17,812 bases of DNA from JAHJQZ01 sp963676075 (GTDB taxonomy: Bacteria > Pseudomonadota > Alphaproteobacteria > Rhizobiales > Devosiaceae). Position numbers and translations under genes: made by a program. The first letter of the stretch is position 1; every line of letters starts with the position of its first letter. Under the pieces are notes generated by a model. That model was not told where the DNA came from. It was given only the letters and a program-made list of their open reading frames with translations, and searched no databases. Below are positions 6,717-14,217 of the stretch, piece after piece. The stretch spans positions 1 through 17,812 of the forward strand of contig CAXXNZ010000007.1 in assembly GCA_963676075.2 (NCBI GenBank). Reading direction: 5' to 3'.

Positions 6717-7462
6717 AGCTTATCGCTGACTGGCGGCGGGTGCTGTCGCGCTCGTTGTCGTTCTGGATGCAGGTCGTCGGCCTGCTTGTGCTTATCGTTC
6801 CGGAGGTGTGGTTCGCCATGACCGGCCAGGACTACGACCCCTACGCCGCGTGGTGGCTCGGCGTCATCCTGTTGGTTGCCGGTCTCGGAGGGCGTCTGGT
6901 GCGCCAGGAGGCGCGGCTCTGGAAGGAATTGTTGCGGATTGGCGGCGTCGCACTGGTCGCCATCATGCTCGCCGTTCTGCTTGCCACAAGTGTCCATGCG
7001 GCGCCGGCAACGCAGGCCGAGACACTTGATATCGCCGTGCCATTCATTGCCCAAGAGGAAGGTGAAAGCCTTGTCTCCTACCGCGACATTGTCGGCGTAC
7101 CGACCATCTGTTTCGGTGCGACCGATGGCGTAGAGATGGGCATGCGGATGACGCACCAGGAGTGCGTCGATCTGCTATGGGCTGAAGTCGCGCAATATCG
7201 CGATCGGCTGCACGCCTACTTCACCCCCAGGACGATCTCAGATCGCCTGCCACCGACGCGGGACGCAGCCTATACCTCGCTTGCCTACAATTGCGGTGTT
7301 GCTGGCATCGGTCGCAGCACAGCGACGCGACGTCTGAATAGCGGCGATGTCGCGGGAGGATGCCAGGCACTGACGTGGTGGAACAAGGCCGGTGGGCGCG
7401 TAATTCGCGGACTGGTCAACCGCCGCAAGCGCGAGCAGGTGCTGTGCATGGCGGGTGTGTGA
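6713..7462 (+). CDS. Membrane-anchored GH24 endolysin (holin-like N-terminus fused to lysozyme)
   Basis: Phage lysis enzyme that cleaves the glycan strands of peptidoglycan. 249 residues. Seen: three hydrophobic segments at about residues 17-36, 45-62 and 74-92, the last ending in SVHAAPA, then a T4/RrrD-type lysozyme domain. The GH24 catalytic triad is intact with canonical spacing: E116 (QEEGESL), D125 (SYRD) and T131 (VPTICFG), which matches E11, D20 and T26 of T4 lysozyme. The start has GGAG about 8 bases upstream. It overlaps the next gene (TGATG). Most endolysins of this family are 150-180 residues; the extra 95 residues are holin-like, so one protein may combine pore formation or membrane anchoring with muralytic activity. 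No other clear holin is seen nearby. The fusion is seen directly; its mode of export is inferred. Confidence 0.85.
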   Translation: MKLIADWRRVLSRSLSFWMQVVGLLVLIVPEVWFAMTGQDYDPYAAWWLGVILLVAGLGGRLVRQEARLWKELLRIGGVALVAIMLAVLLATSVHAAPATQAETLDIAVPFIAQEEGESLVSYRDIVGVPTICFGATDGVEMGMRMTHQECVDLLWAEVAQYRDRLHAYFTPRTISDRLPPTRDAAYTSLAYNCGVAGIGRSTATRRLNSGDVAGGCQALTWWNKAGGRVIRGLVNRRKREQVLCMAGV

Positions 7463-7911
7463 TGTTCGGCATCGACATCAAATCCGCCATCATCACCGGC
7501 CTGCTCGGCGCCATGATCGGCTTCGCAGCTTGCTTCGCCGTACATGCCCTCTGGCTCGATCCGGCGCTTGTCAAAGCAACGACCGAAACCGTCACCGATC
7601 AAGTGACCAAAACCGTGACGGCCGAGCGCGATCTCGCCTGCCTGCAGGTCACCTCTGAAGCCGAGCGCGCGGCCCGGCTGGCGGCGGAAGCTCGGCAGAT
7701 GGCCGCGATCGACAAGGCGCTGCTCGCCTATGAGCGGGCGGCAGAGGAAAGCGCCGCGCAGTCAGCAAGTGAAATCGCCATACTCGAATCGGAGATCCGC
7801 ACCTATGAAGCCAAACTCAAGAAATTGGGCCATTCGTGCCCGCTTGGTGCTGATGATTATCGTTTCATCTATGGCGACGGGGTGCAGCTCCCTGAACCAG
7901 CCGGACAATAG
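7462..7911 (+). CDS. Inner-membrane spanin-like protein (Rz-like)
   Basis: 149-residue protein with one N-terminal membrane segment (ITGLLGAMIGFAACFAVHAL, about residues 11-30) and a long charged helical, coiled-coil-like domain (residues about 45-130, EAERAARLAAEARQMAAIDK). This is the layout of i-spanins, which connect to an outer-membrane lipoprotein and fuse the two membranes at the last step of lysis. The start ATG overlaps the lysozyme stop (TGATG). The last 107 bases overlap the start of the lipoprotein gene in another frame, the classic Rz/Rz1 arrangement. Sequence does not identify the family, so the call rests on topology and context. Confidence 0.7.
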   Translation: MFGIDIKSAIITGLLGAMIGFAACFAVHALWLDPALVKATTETVTDQVTKTVTAERDLACLQVTSEAERAARLAAEARQMAAIDKALLAYERAAEESAAQSASEIAILESEIRTYEAKLKKLGHSCPLGADDYRFIYGDGVQLPEPAGQ

Positions 7912-8164
7912 CGCCCTGGTGCAGGCCGGCGCGGCCGCCGGGGCCAAAGCGGTGCAGGAACAAGGCATCGATATCGGCCCGCTCCCCGCCACGTGCTACG
8001 AGCTGATTCCCTATCCCCCCATCGTGATCGGCGAGGACAGCCAGGTGCAGAACAAGCGCTGGCGGCTGATCGTCGACAAGGCCAATCGCGAGCACGTCAT
8101 CGCATGCGTTCGGAAATACTACGAGAACCTCCGCGCGGGGCTGAAGAAAGGGGTGGCGAAGTGA
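7805..8164 (+). CDS. Lipoprotein, probable outer-membrane spanin (Rz1-like)
   Basis: 119 residues from ATG 7805 (MKPNSRNWAIRARLVLMIIV). Seen: a basic n-region, a hydrophobic core and a lipobox SSMATGC with cysteine at residue 27, so the mature protein is predicted to be lipid-anchored. It begins inside the spanin-like gene in the +1 frame and has a GGAGAT ribosome site eight bases before the ATG. The mature part is about 93 residues, with PLPATCYELIPYPP and a helical tail ending KKYYENLRAGLKKG-like; it is longer and less proline-rich than lambda Rz1. A longer start at 7730 exists but would place charged residues before the lipobox. The pairing with the preceding gene supports an o-spanin; other phage lipoproteins remain possible. 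Confidence 0.65.
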   Translation: MKPNSRNWAIRARLVLMIIVSSMATGCSSLNQPDNSALVQAGAAAGAKAVQEQGIDIGPLPATCYELIPYPPIVIGEDSQVQNKRWRLIVDKANREHVIACVRKYYENLRAGLKKGVAK

Positions 8165-8545
8165 CGGAAGGCGAAAGCGCAGGGGTGGAACGGGCGCTCG
8201 GCAGGCTCGAAGGTATTGTCGGCGAGCTTGCCAAGCAGGTGGCCGAACAAGGCGTAAATTCTGAGGAGGGCGCGACGCCGCCTGTACGACCGAATCGACG
8301 AGCGCATTGGCAGCGTCGACAAGAAGATTGACATCGTGGCCGAGGTTGCGCGGACGGCCGCCGACAAGGCTGCGGAGACCGAAAAAAAGCTCGATAAGGA
8401 AATCATGCCGACCGTAAACGAAATGAATCGGCTCAAGATCTCTGGAAAGACCGGGCTGACCATCATCGTTGCCGTTGCCACGGTGGTTGGTAGCTTTGCC
8501 TGGTGGGCCTGGGATGTCATCGTCACCAAGATCACGGGTCCATGA
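8161..8545 (+). pseudogene. Frame-disrupted phage coiled-coil protein with C-terminal membrane segment (DUF1515-like)
   Basis: The GTG at 8161 overlaps the lipoprotein stop (GTGA) and has an AAAGGGG ribosome site just upstream. The first frame reads a helical start (VERALGRLEGIVGELAKQVA) but then runs into a different frame ending at 8331. The +1 frame continues the same kind of protein (RRRLYDRIDERIGSVDKKID, then a membrane segment LTIIVAVATVVGSFAWWAW) to the TGA at 8543-8545. Joined by skipping one base near 8266-8270 (GAGGAGGGCG) it would be about 127 residues, the usual length and layout of DUF1515-type Rhizobiales phage proteins. This implies a one-base insertion, a sequencing error or an unusual +1 shift next to an SD-like AGGAGG. 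Function unknown; a lysis role is suggested only by position. Confidence 0.6.
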
Positions 8546-8660
8546 CACGACTCTGACTTTGCGCCGCCCTGCGTGGCGTGATCAGCATATGGCGAGTGTG
8601 ATCGTTGTCGAAGAACGAGCGTGCGATTGGGCGAAAGGCGGAATCTAGGCACCCGAATTG

Positions 8661-9650
8661 CTACCGATCCTCCGGTCGCGTGCGCAGAACTCCATCCAGA
8701 TTCGCCTGAAAGTTCTTTGTTTGTGGATGCTCTGGCCCATGTATCCGCTCGTTGATTTCGAGGGCCTTTCGATAGAGTGGCTCGGCTTCCAGCGCCCGGC
8801 CCTGGGCGTTGAGGGTGGCGGCGATATTGTTGTAGCTCGTCGCCGTATCGGGATGGTCGGGGCCGAGGACGCGCTCGCGGATTTCGAGGGCCTTTCGAAC
8901 GAGCGGCTCTGCGTCTTGCGCCCGGCCCTGGGCGTAGAGGGCGGCGGCGATATTGTTGTAGCTCGTCGCCGTATCGGGATGGTCGGGGCCGAGGACGCGC
9001 TCGTTGATTTCGAGGGACTTCCTAAAGAGCGGCTCTGCGTCTTGCGCCCGGCCCTGGGCGTAGAGGTTGAAGGCGATATTGTTGTAGCTCGCTGCCGTAG
9101 AGGGATGTTCGGGGCCGAGGACGCGCTCGCGGATTTCGAGGGCTTTTCGATAGAGTGGCTCGGCGTCCTGCGCCCGGCCCTGGGCGTCGAGGTTGGTGGC
9201 GATATTGTTGTAGCTCGTCGCCGTAGAGGGATGGTCGGGGCCGAGGGCGCGCTCGCGGATTTCGAGGGCCTTTCGATAGAGTGGCTCGGCGTCCTGCGCC
9301 CGGCCCTGGGCGTCGAGGTTGGTGGCGATATCGTTGTAGCTCGTCGCCGTATCGGGATGGTCGGGGCCGAGGACGCGCTCGCGGATTTCGAGGGCCTTTC
9401 GAGCGAGCGGCTCGGCGTCCTGCGCCCGGCCCTGGGCGTAGAGGTTGAAGGCGATATTGTTGTAGCTCGCTGCCGTATCGGGATGGTCGGGGCCGAGGAT
9501 GCGCTCGCGGATATCGAGGGCTTTTCGATAGAGTGGCTCGGCTTCCTGCGCCCGGCCCTGGGCGTTGAGGGTGGCGGCGATATTGTTGTAGCTCGTCGCC
9601 GTATCGGGATGGTCGGGGCCGAGGACGCGCTCGCGGATTTCGATGATCTT
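8661..9650 (-). pseudogene. Truncated tetratricopeptide repeat protein
   Basis: The frame ending at TAG 8661-8663 (reverse strand) encodes about 329 residues made almost only of 42-residue TPR units with the core RERVLGPDHPDTATSYNNIA and AQGRAQDAEPLYRKALEI, the kinesin-light-chain type (TPR_10/TPR_12). Seven near-identical units are followed by a diverged cap (GPEHPQTKNFQANLDGVLRT). No start codon fits: the frame begins right after an in-frame TGA (9651-9653) where the sequence switches to the ABC transporter gene. The 5' end, which in such proteins often carries the effector or NTPase domain, is missing. TPR solenoids mediate protein contacts; the original function cannot be read from the remaining part. 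The frames seen in other phases over this repeat are artefacts. Confidence 0.75.
8750..9643. repeat. Seven tandem 126-bp repeats encoding TPR units
   Basis: The marker string gatattgttgtagctcg recurs, with small changes, at 8823, 8949, 9075, 9201, 9327, 9453 and 9579, exactly 126 bp apart. Each unit encodes one 42-residue TPR. Identity between units is high at DNA level, and the first and last units share a stretch of more than 80 nearly identical bases, which suggests recent duplication or homogenisation. Confidence 0.9.
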
Positions 9651-10968
9651 TCAGGAACCGATGAGTTCGCTGAACCCAATCTACACGATCGGCTCGCAGA
9701 TCATCGAAGCGATCCAGACCCATCGCCGCGTGAGCAAGAAAAAGGCGGAAGCGGAAACCATCGAGCTCCTGCGGCAGGTGCAGATCCCCGAGCCGGAGGC
9801 CCGGCTCAAGCAGTATCCGCACCAGCTTTCCGGCGGCCAGCGCCAGCGCGTGATGATCGCCATGGCGCTCGCCAACAAGCCGGACGTGCTGATCGCCGAC
9901 GAGCCGACCACGGCGCTCGACGTGACGGTTCAGGCGCAGATCCTCGGCCTGATCCGGGACTTGCAACTGGAACTCGGCATGGCCGTCATCCTGATCACCC
10001 ACGACCTGACCGTGGTCCAGCATTTCTCGGACTATGTCTATGTGATGAGCGAAGGCCTCGTGCGCGAGCACAATACGACCAGGGCGCTTTTCGCCGACCC
10101 GCGGCACCCCTATACGAAAAAGCTTCTCGGCTCCGAACCCTCCGGCGAGGCCAATCCGCTGCCGGAAGGATCGCAGACCATCCTGGAGGGCCGGGACGTT
10201 CGGGTCGCCTTCACGCTGAAGACCGGCACCTTCTTCAAATCCAGCTACAGCCAGCTTGTCGCGGTCAACGATCTGTCCATCACGCTCAAAAAGCACGAAA
10301 CGCTGGGGCTGGTGGGCGAAAGCGGATCGGGAAAAACCACCTTCGGCCAGGCATTGCTGCGTCTGATCCATTCTGACGGCGGCACGGTGCTTTTCGACGA
10401 CAAGCACATCGAGGGGCTCTCCCGCGAACAGCTCAGGCCATTGCGCTCACGCATGCAGGTGGTGTTTCAGGACCCGTTTTCCTCACTCAATCCGCGCATG
10501 ACCGTCGGCCAGATCATCGAGGAAGGGCTGATCGTCAACAATATCGGCTCGTCCGGCAAGGACCGCAACGAGCGGGTGCGCGATGCCCTCGTCGATGCCG
10601 GTCTGCCGGGCTCCATCACGCACCGGTTTCCGCACGAGTTTTCCGGCGGCCAGCGCCAGCGCATCGCCATTGCCCGTGCCGTGGCGCTGGAGCCGGAATT
10701 CATCCTGCTCGATGAACCGACCTCGGCGCTCGACCTCTCGGTGCAGGCGCAGATCATCGAACTCCTGCGCAAGCTGCAGAGCGAGCGGGGCCTCAGTTAC
10801 CTCTTCATCTCGCATGACCTGAAGGTCGTGCGGGCGCTCTGCCACCGTGTCTGCGTCATGCAGCACGGCAAAATCGTTGAACAGGGTCCGGTGCGCGATG
10901 TGCTGGAAAACCCGCAGACAGACTACACGAAGCGGCTGGTCAAGGCCGCCTTCGAAGTTGCCGCCTGA
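9643..10968 (+). pseudogene. Dual-domain ABC transporter ATP-binding protein, N-terminally truncated (peptide/oligosaccharide type)
   Basis: ATPase subunit of a peptide-type (Dpp/Opp/Gsi family) importer with two nucleotide-binding domains in one chain. First domain: Q-loop at once (MIFQEPMSSLNP), signature LSGGQ at 62-66, Walker B LIADEP and switch His120, but no Walker A. Second domain is complete: Walker A GESGSGKT (225-232), VFQDPFSSLNP, signature FSGGQ (333-337), Walker B LLDEP (D357, E358) and switch His401. Fused ATPases of this kind are usually 540-610 residues; 441 remain, so roughly 90-150 residues are lost at the junction with the TPR gene. The ATG at 9643 is an internal Met, not a native start, and lacks a ribosome site. 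melA follows by 17 bases. S. meliloti takes up alpha-galactosides with a peptide-type ABC system (Agp), which fits this pairing. Confidence 0.85.
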
Positions 10969-10985
10969 ATTTGAGGAATTTTACC

Positions 10986-12359
10986 ATGGCACGACAACCC
11001 AAGATTACCTTCATCGGCGCCGGCTCCACGGTTTTCATGAAAAACATCATCGGCGACGCCCTGCAGCGTCCGGCCCTGAAGGACGCATCCATCGCCCTGA
11101 TGGACCTCAATCCGGAGCGGCTTGCCGAAAGCGAGATCGTGGCCGGCAAACTCGCGCGCACGCTCGGCTCCAAGGCCGCGATCACCACCCACACCAATCA
11201 GCGCGAGGCGCTGGAGGGCGCTGATTTCGTTGTCGTCGCCTTCCAGATCGGCGGCTATGAACCCTGCACGGTCACCGATTTCGAGGTGCCGAAGAAATAC
11301 GGCCTGCGCCAGACAATTGCCGATACGCTCGGCGTCGGCGGCATCATGCGGGGGCTTCGCACCGTGCCGCATCTCTGGTCGATCTGCGAGGACATGATGC
11401 AAATCTGCCCCGATGCCATCATGCTGCAATATGTGAACCCGATGGCGATCAACACCTGGGCGATTGCGGAAAAATATCCGCAGATCAAACAGGTCGGCCT
11501 CTGTCATTCGGTGCAGGGCACGGCCGGCGAACTGGCGCGCGACCTTGACATTCCCTATGAGGAAATCCGCTACCGCTCTGCCGGCATCAACCACATGGCG
11601 TTTTTCCTGAAGTTCGAGCATCGCCAGAAAGACGGCAGCTACCGCGATCTCTATCCCGATCTTGTGCGCGGCTACCGCGAGGGCCGGTTCCCGAAACCGT
11701 CAAGCTGGAACCCGCGCTGCCCCAACAAGGTGCGTTACGAAATGCTCACGAGGCTCGGCTATTTCGTCACCGAGAGCTCGGAGCATTTTGCCGAATACAC
11801 GCCCTATTTCATCAAGGAAGGCCGCGAGGACCTGATCGAGACATTCGGCATTCCACTGGATGAATACCCGGTGCGCTGCGTCGAGCAGATCGCCAAATGG
11901 AAGGATCAGGCGGAGGAATACAGGAAGGCCGACGAGATCAAGGTCGAGCAGAGCAAGGAATACGCCTCGTCGATCATGAACTCGGTGTGGACCGGCGAGC
12001 CCTCCGTGATCTACGGCAATGTCCGCAACAATGGCTGCATCACCTCGCTGCCGGAAAACTGCGCGGCGGAAGTGCCCTGCCTTGTCGATGCGTCGGGCAT
12101 TCAGCCGACCTATATCGGCGACCTGCCGCCGCAACTGACGGCGCTCATCCGCACCAATATCAACGTGCAGGAACTGACGGTGGCGGCGCTGGTCAACGAA
12201 AACCGCGAACATCTCTATCACGCCGCGATGATGGACCCGCACACGGCCGCCGAACTCGATCTCGACCAGATCTGGTCACTGGTCGACGATCTGCTGATCG
12301 CCCATGACGACTGGATCCCCGAATGGGCCCGGATCGCGCGGCAGGCGCGTCCGGCCTGA
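10986..12359 (+). CDS. melA: Alpha-galactosidase, glycoside hydrolase family 4
   Basis: Cytoplasmic NAD+- and Mn2+-dependent alpha-galactosidase that cleaves melibiose, raffinose and related alpha-galactosides. 457 residues, close to E. coli MelA (451). Seen: N-terminal dinucleotide fold (KITFIGAGSTVF), NPMA with N151, the metal-binding GLCHSVQGTAGEL motif with C173 and H174, which marks MelA within GH4, and GINHMAFFL with H203. I chose ATG 10986 over the upstream in-frame start at 10971 because GAGGA (10974-10978) lies at proper distance before it. The gap to the ABC ATPase is 17 bases, so they belong to one operon; the upstream part of that operon is lost at the 9643 junction, so expression now depends on whatever promoter reads in. 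The enzyme itself appears complete. Confidence 0.9.
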   Translation: MARQPKITFIGAGSTVFMKNIIGDALQRPALKDASIALMDLNPERLAESEIVAGKLARTLGSKAAITTHTNQREALEGADFVVVAFQIGGYEPCTVTDFEVPKKYGLRQTIADTLGVGGIMRGLRTVPHLWSICEDMMQICPDAIMLQYVNPMAINTWAIAEKYPQIKQVGLCHSVQGTAGELARDLDIPYEEIRYRSAGINHMAFFLKFEHRQKDGSYRDLYPDLVRGYREGRFPKPSSWNPRCPNKVRYEMLTRLGYFVTESSEHFAEYTPYFIKEGREDLIETFGIPLDEYPVRCVEQIAKWKDQAEEYRKADEIKVEQSKEYASSIMNSVWTGEPSVIYGNVRNNGCITSLPENCAAEVPCLVDASGIQPTYIGDLPPQLTALIRTNINVQELTVAALVNENREHLYHAAMMDPHTAAELDLDQIWSLVDDLLIAHDDWIPEWARIARQARPA

Positions 12360-12362
12360 GGT

Positions 12363-12435
12363 GTCAGTGCGAGACTGACCGCATTCGGCGTTCGGATGTA
12401 ACATCACGATGGCGTCGCCAGCCCGCCATCGTGAT
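12363..12435 (+). terminator. Hairpins downstream of melA
   Basis: GTCAGT (12363-12368) and ACTGAC (12374-12379) form a 6-bp hairpin just past the melA stop. ATCACGATGGCG (12403-12414) and CGCCATCGTGAT (12424-12435) form a perfect 12-bp stem with a 9-nt loop. Neither has a T-run. They probably help to end or protect the melA transcript. Confidence 0.4.
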
Positions 12436-12542
12436 CAGAGCCGGAAAATCTAAAATCCGGCGATCCAACAAACGGGCACACTGCACGTTCGGCAGACGCC
12501 TGATCAACCGTTACAGGGCTCAAGGCACGGCACGCCCCCTTT

Positions 12543-12597
12543 GTCTTGGAGCATTTTCGCAGTCAGATTTTCGATCTGACTGCGATGCGCCTTTAGG
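12543..12597. repeat. Palindromic REP-like intergenic element
   Basis: CGCAGTCAGAT (12558-12568) and ATCTGACTGCG (12574-12584) form a perfect 11-bp stem with a TTTCG loop. Outer arms GCAT (12551-12554) and ATGC (12585-12588) extend it past a 3-nt bulge. The layout is that of short interspersed palindromes common in Rhizobiales intergenic DNA; whether it recurs in the genome cannot be seen here. Confidence 0.5.
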
Positions 12598-12792
12598 AGC
12601 CCTTTCGTGTTGGTCGCGCCCTGATCAATCGACGGGATATGCGCGATCATTTTCCGTGTCCTGCCTCAAGCGCGCCGCCAGCCCATGTCTTCGATCGAAT
12701 GATGGGTCGGCCCCGCGCGGCGGGATTGAAAGCAGATGACCTGACGCGGAAGTCAGGGTGTGGTTGGAGAAGGATGCAGAACCCGCGCCAGC

Positions 12793-14217
12793 TTAGCCAC
12801 CCGAGCCGGCATCGAGGATTTCACGTTTGCCGACGTGGTTGGCGGGGCCGACCAGGCCATCCTTCTCCATGCGTTCGACCAGCGAGGCGGCGCGGTTGTA
12901 GCCGATCGACAGGCGGCGCTGGATGTAGGACGTCGAGCATTTCTTGTCGCGCTGGACAATCTTGACGGCCTTGGCGAAGAGTTCGTCGGCATCGTCGCCT
13001 TCGGTTGCCATATCGGTCGCATCGAAAACGGCGGTGTCTTCTTCGCCCTCGTCTTCCTCGTCAACGACGACGCTGCCGAGATAGGTGGGCGTCCCTTGCG
13101 TTTTCAGATGGTCGACGACCTTTTCGACCTCGTAGTCGGAAACGAAAGGACCGTGGACGCGGGCGATCCGGCCGCCGCCCTTCATATGCAGCATATCGCC
13201 CTGGCCCAGCAGATATTCCGCGCCCTGCTCGCCCAGAATGGTGCGGCTGTCGATCCTGGAGGTGACCTGGAAGGAGATGCGCGTCGGGAAATTGGCCTTG
13301 ATCGTGCCGGTGATCACGTCCACGGACGGGCGTTGCGTCGCCATGATCAGGTGAATGCCGGCCGCGCGCGCCATCTGCGCCAGACGCTGGATCGTGCCTT
13401 CGATCTCCTTGCCGGCGACCATCATCAGATCCGCCATCTCGTCAACGATGACGACAATGTAGGGGAGCGCGGAAAGATCGAGCTCCTGATCCTCGAAGGT
13501 CTGCTCGCCGGTCGTGCGGTCGAAACCGGTGGGCACGGATACCATGATGGTCTCGCCGCTTGCGCGGGCTTCGGCAACGCGCTTGTTGAAGCCGTCGATA
13601 TTACGCACGCCAAGCCGCGACATCTTGCGATAACGGTCTTCCATTTCGCGCACGGCCCATTTCAGCGCCAGGACCGCCTTCTTCGGGTCGGTCACCACCG
13701 GGGTCAGAAGGTGGGGAATGCCGTCATAGACGGAAAGCTCCAGCATTTTCGGGTCGACCATGATCAACCGGCATTCTTCCGGGCGCAGGTGATAGAGCAG
13801 CGACAGGATCATGGTGTTGATCGCCACCGACTTGCCGGAGCCCGTGGTGCCGGCCACCAGCAGATGCGGCATCTTCGCGAGTTCAGCGACCACAGGTTCG
13901 CCACCGATATTCTTGCCGAGGCAAAGCGGCAGGCGGAAATCCGTGGTCATGTAATGGCGGCTTTCGAAAAGCTCTCGCAGATAGACGGTCTCACGCTCTT
14001 CGTTCGGCAGCTCGATGCCGATCACATTGCGGCCGGGAATGACGGCAACACGGGCGGAAAGCGCCGACATCGAACGGGCGATGTCATCCGACAGGTTGAT
14101 CACCCGCGAAGACTTGACGCCGGGCGCCGGCTCGAATTCATACAGCGTGACGACAGGGCCCGGACGCACGTCGATGATCTCGCCCTTGACGCCGAAATCT
14201 TCCAGAATGCTTTCCAA
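12793..14217 (-). CDS. ftsK: FtsK DNA translocase, C-terminal motor and gamma domain half
   Basis: Hexameric dsDNA pump that clears and orients the chromosome termini at the division septum. This frame holds the alpha/beta motor and the gamma domain. Seen (numbering from the TTG at 14217): LYEFEPAPGVK, Walker A GTTGSGKS (123-130), MVDPKMLELSVYDGIPHLLT, Walker B YIVVIVDEMADL with D259-E260, MATQRPSVDVITGTIKANFP, RISFQVTSRIDSRTILGEQGA, and a C-terminal winged helix (STSYIQRRLSIGYNRAASLV) with DNA-reading role. All motor motifs look intact. The TTG at 14217 lies inside the conserved LLESILEDFGVKGEI segment, so it is not a native start and has no ribosome site; the upstream half is in another frame. 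The whole gene therefore reads as frameshifted. Confidence 0.88.
   Translation of the reverse strand: MESILEDFGVKGEIIDVRPGPVVTLYEFEPAPGVKSSRVINLSDDIARSMSALSARVAVIPGRNVIGIELPNEERETVYLRELFESRHYMTTDFRLPLCLGKNIGGEPVVAELAKMPHLLVAGTTGSGKSVAINTMILSLLYHLRPEECRLIMVDPKMLELSVYDGIPHLLTPVVTDPKKAVLALKWAVREMEDRYRKMSRLGVRNIDGFNKRVAEARASGETIMVSVPTGFDRTTGEQTFEDQELDLSALPYIVVIVDEMADLMMVAGKEIEGTIQRLAQMARAAGIHLIMATQRPSVDVITGTIKANFPTRISFQVTSRIDSRTILGEQGAEYLLGQGDMLHMKGGGRIARVHGPFVSDYEVEKVVDHLKTQGTPTYLGSVVVDEEDEGEEDTAVFDATDMATEGDDADELFAKAVKIVQRDKKCSTSYIQRRLSIGYNRAASLVERMEKDGLVGPANHVGKREILDAGSGG

Larger units (their letters stand above)
12360..12792. other. 433-bp stretch without a convincing gene
   Basis: Lies between melA (+) and ftsK (-), whose 3' ends face each other. 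It holds the hairpins described separately and a weaker hairpin CCTGAC/GTCAGG at 12740-12757, in the right place to end the ftsK transcript on the minus strand but without a clear T-run. Frames over this stretch have no ribosome sites and no recognisable product. No tRNA or other RNA gene is seen. Confidence 0.6.

Noticed and set aside
8546..8660. Possible right attachment site of the prophage
   Set aside because: No tRNA gene, integrase or repeat matching another part of the window is seen here; the other phage end is outside the window.
8750..9643. Regular 126-bp repeats as a possible CRISPR array
   Set aside because: There are no short repeats with variable spacers; the whole 126-bp unit is repeated and encodes TPR units.
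8645..10407. Long frames on both strands over the TPR array (8658-10376 plus, 8645-9679 minus, 9022-10407 minus)
   Set aside because: They are alternative readings of the 126-bp repeat, giving low-complexity proteins; the TPR frame ending at 8661 gives a known fold, and two of the three run through the ABC ATPase in a wrong frame.
12323..12739. Frame of 138 residues downstream of melA
   Set aside because: Starts inside melA, crosses three hairpins and has no ribosome site or recognisable sequence.
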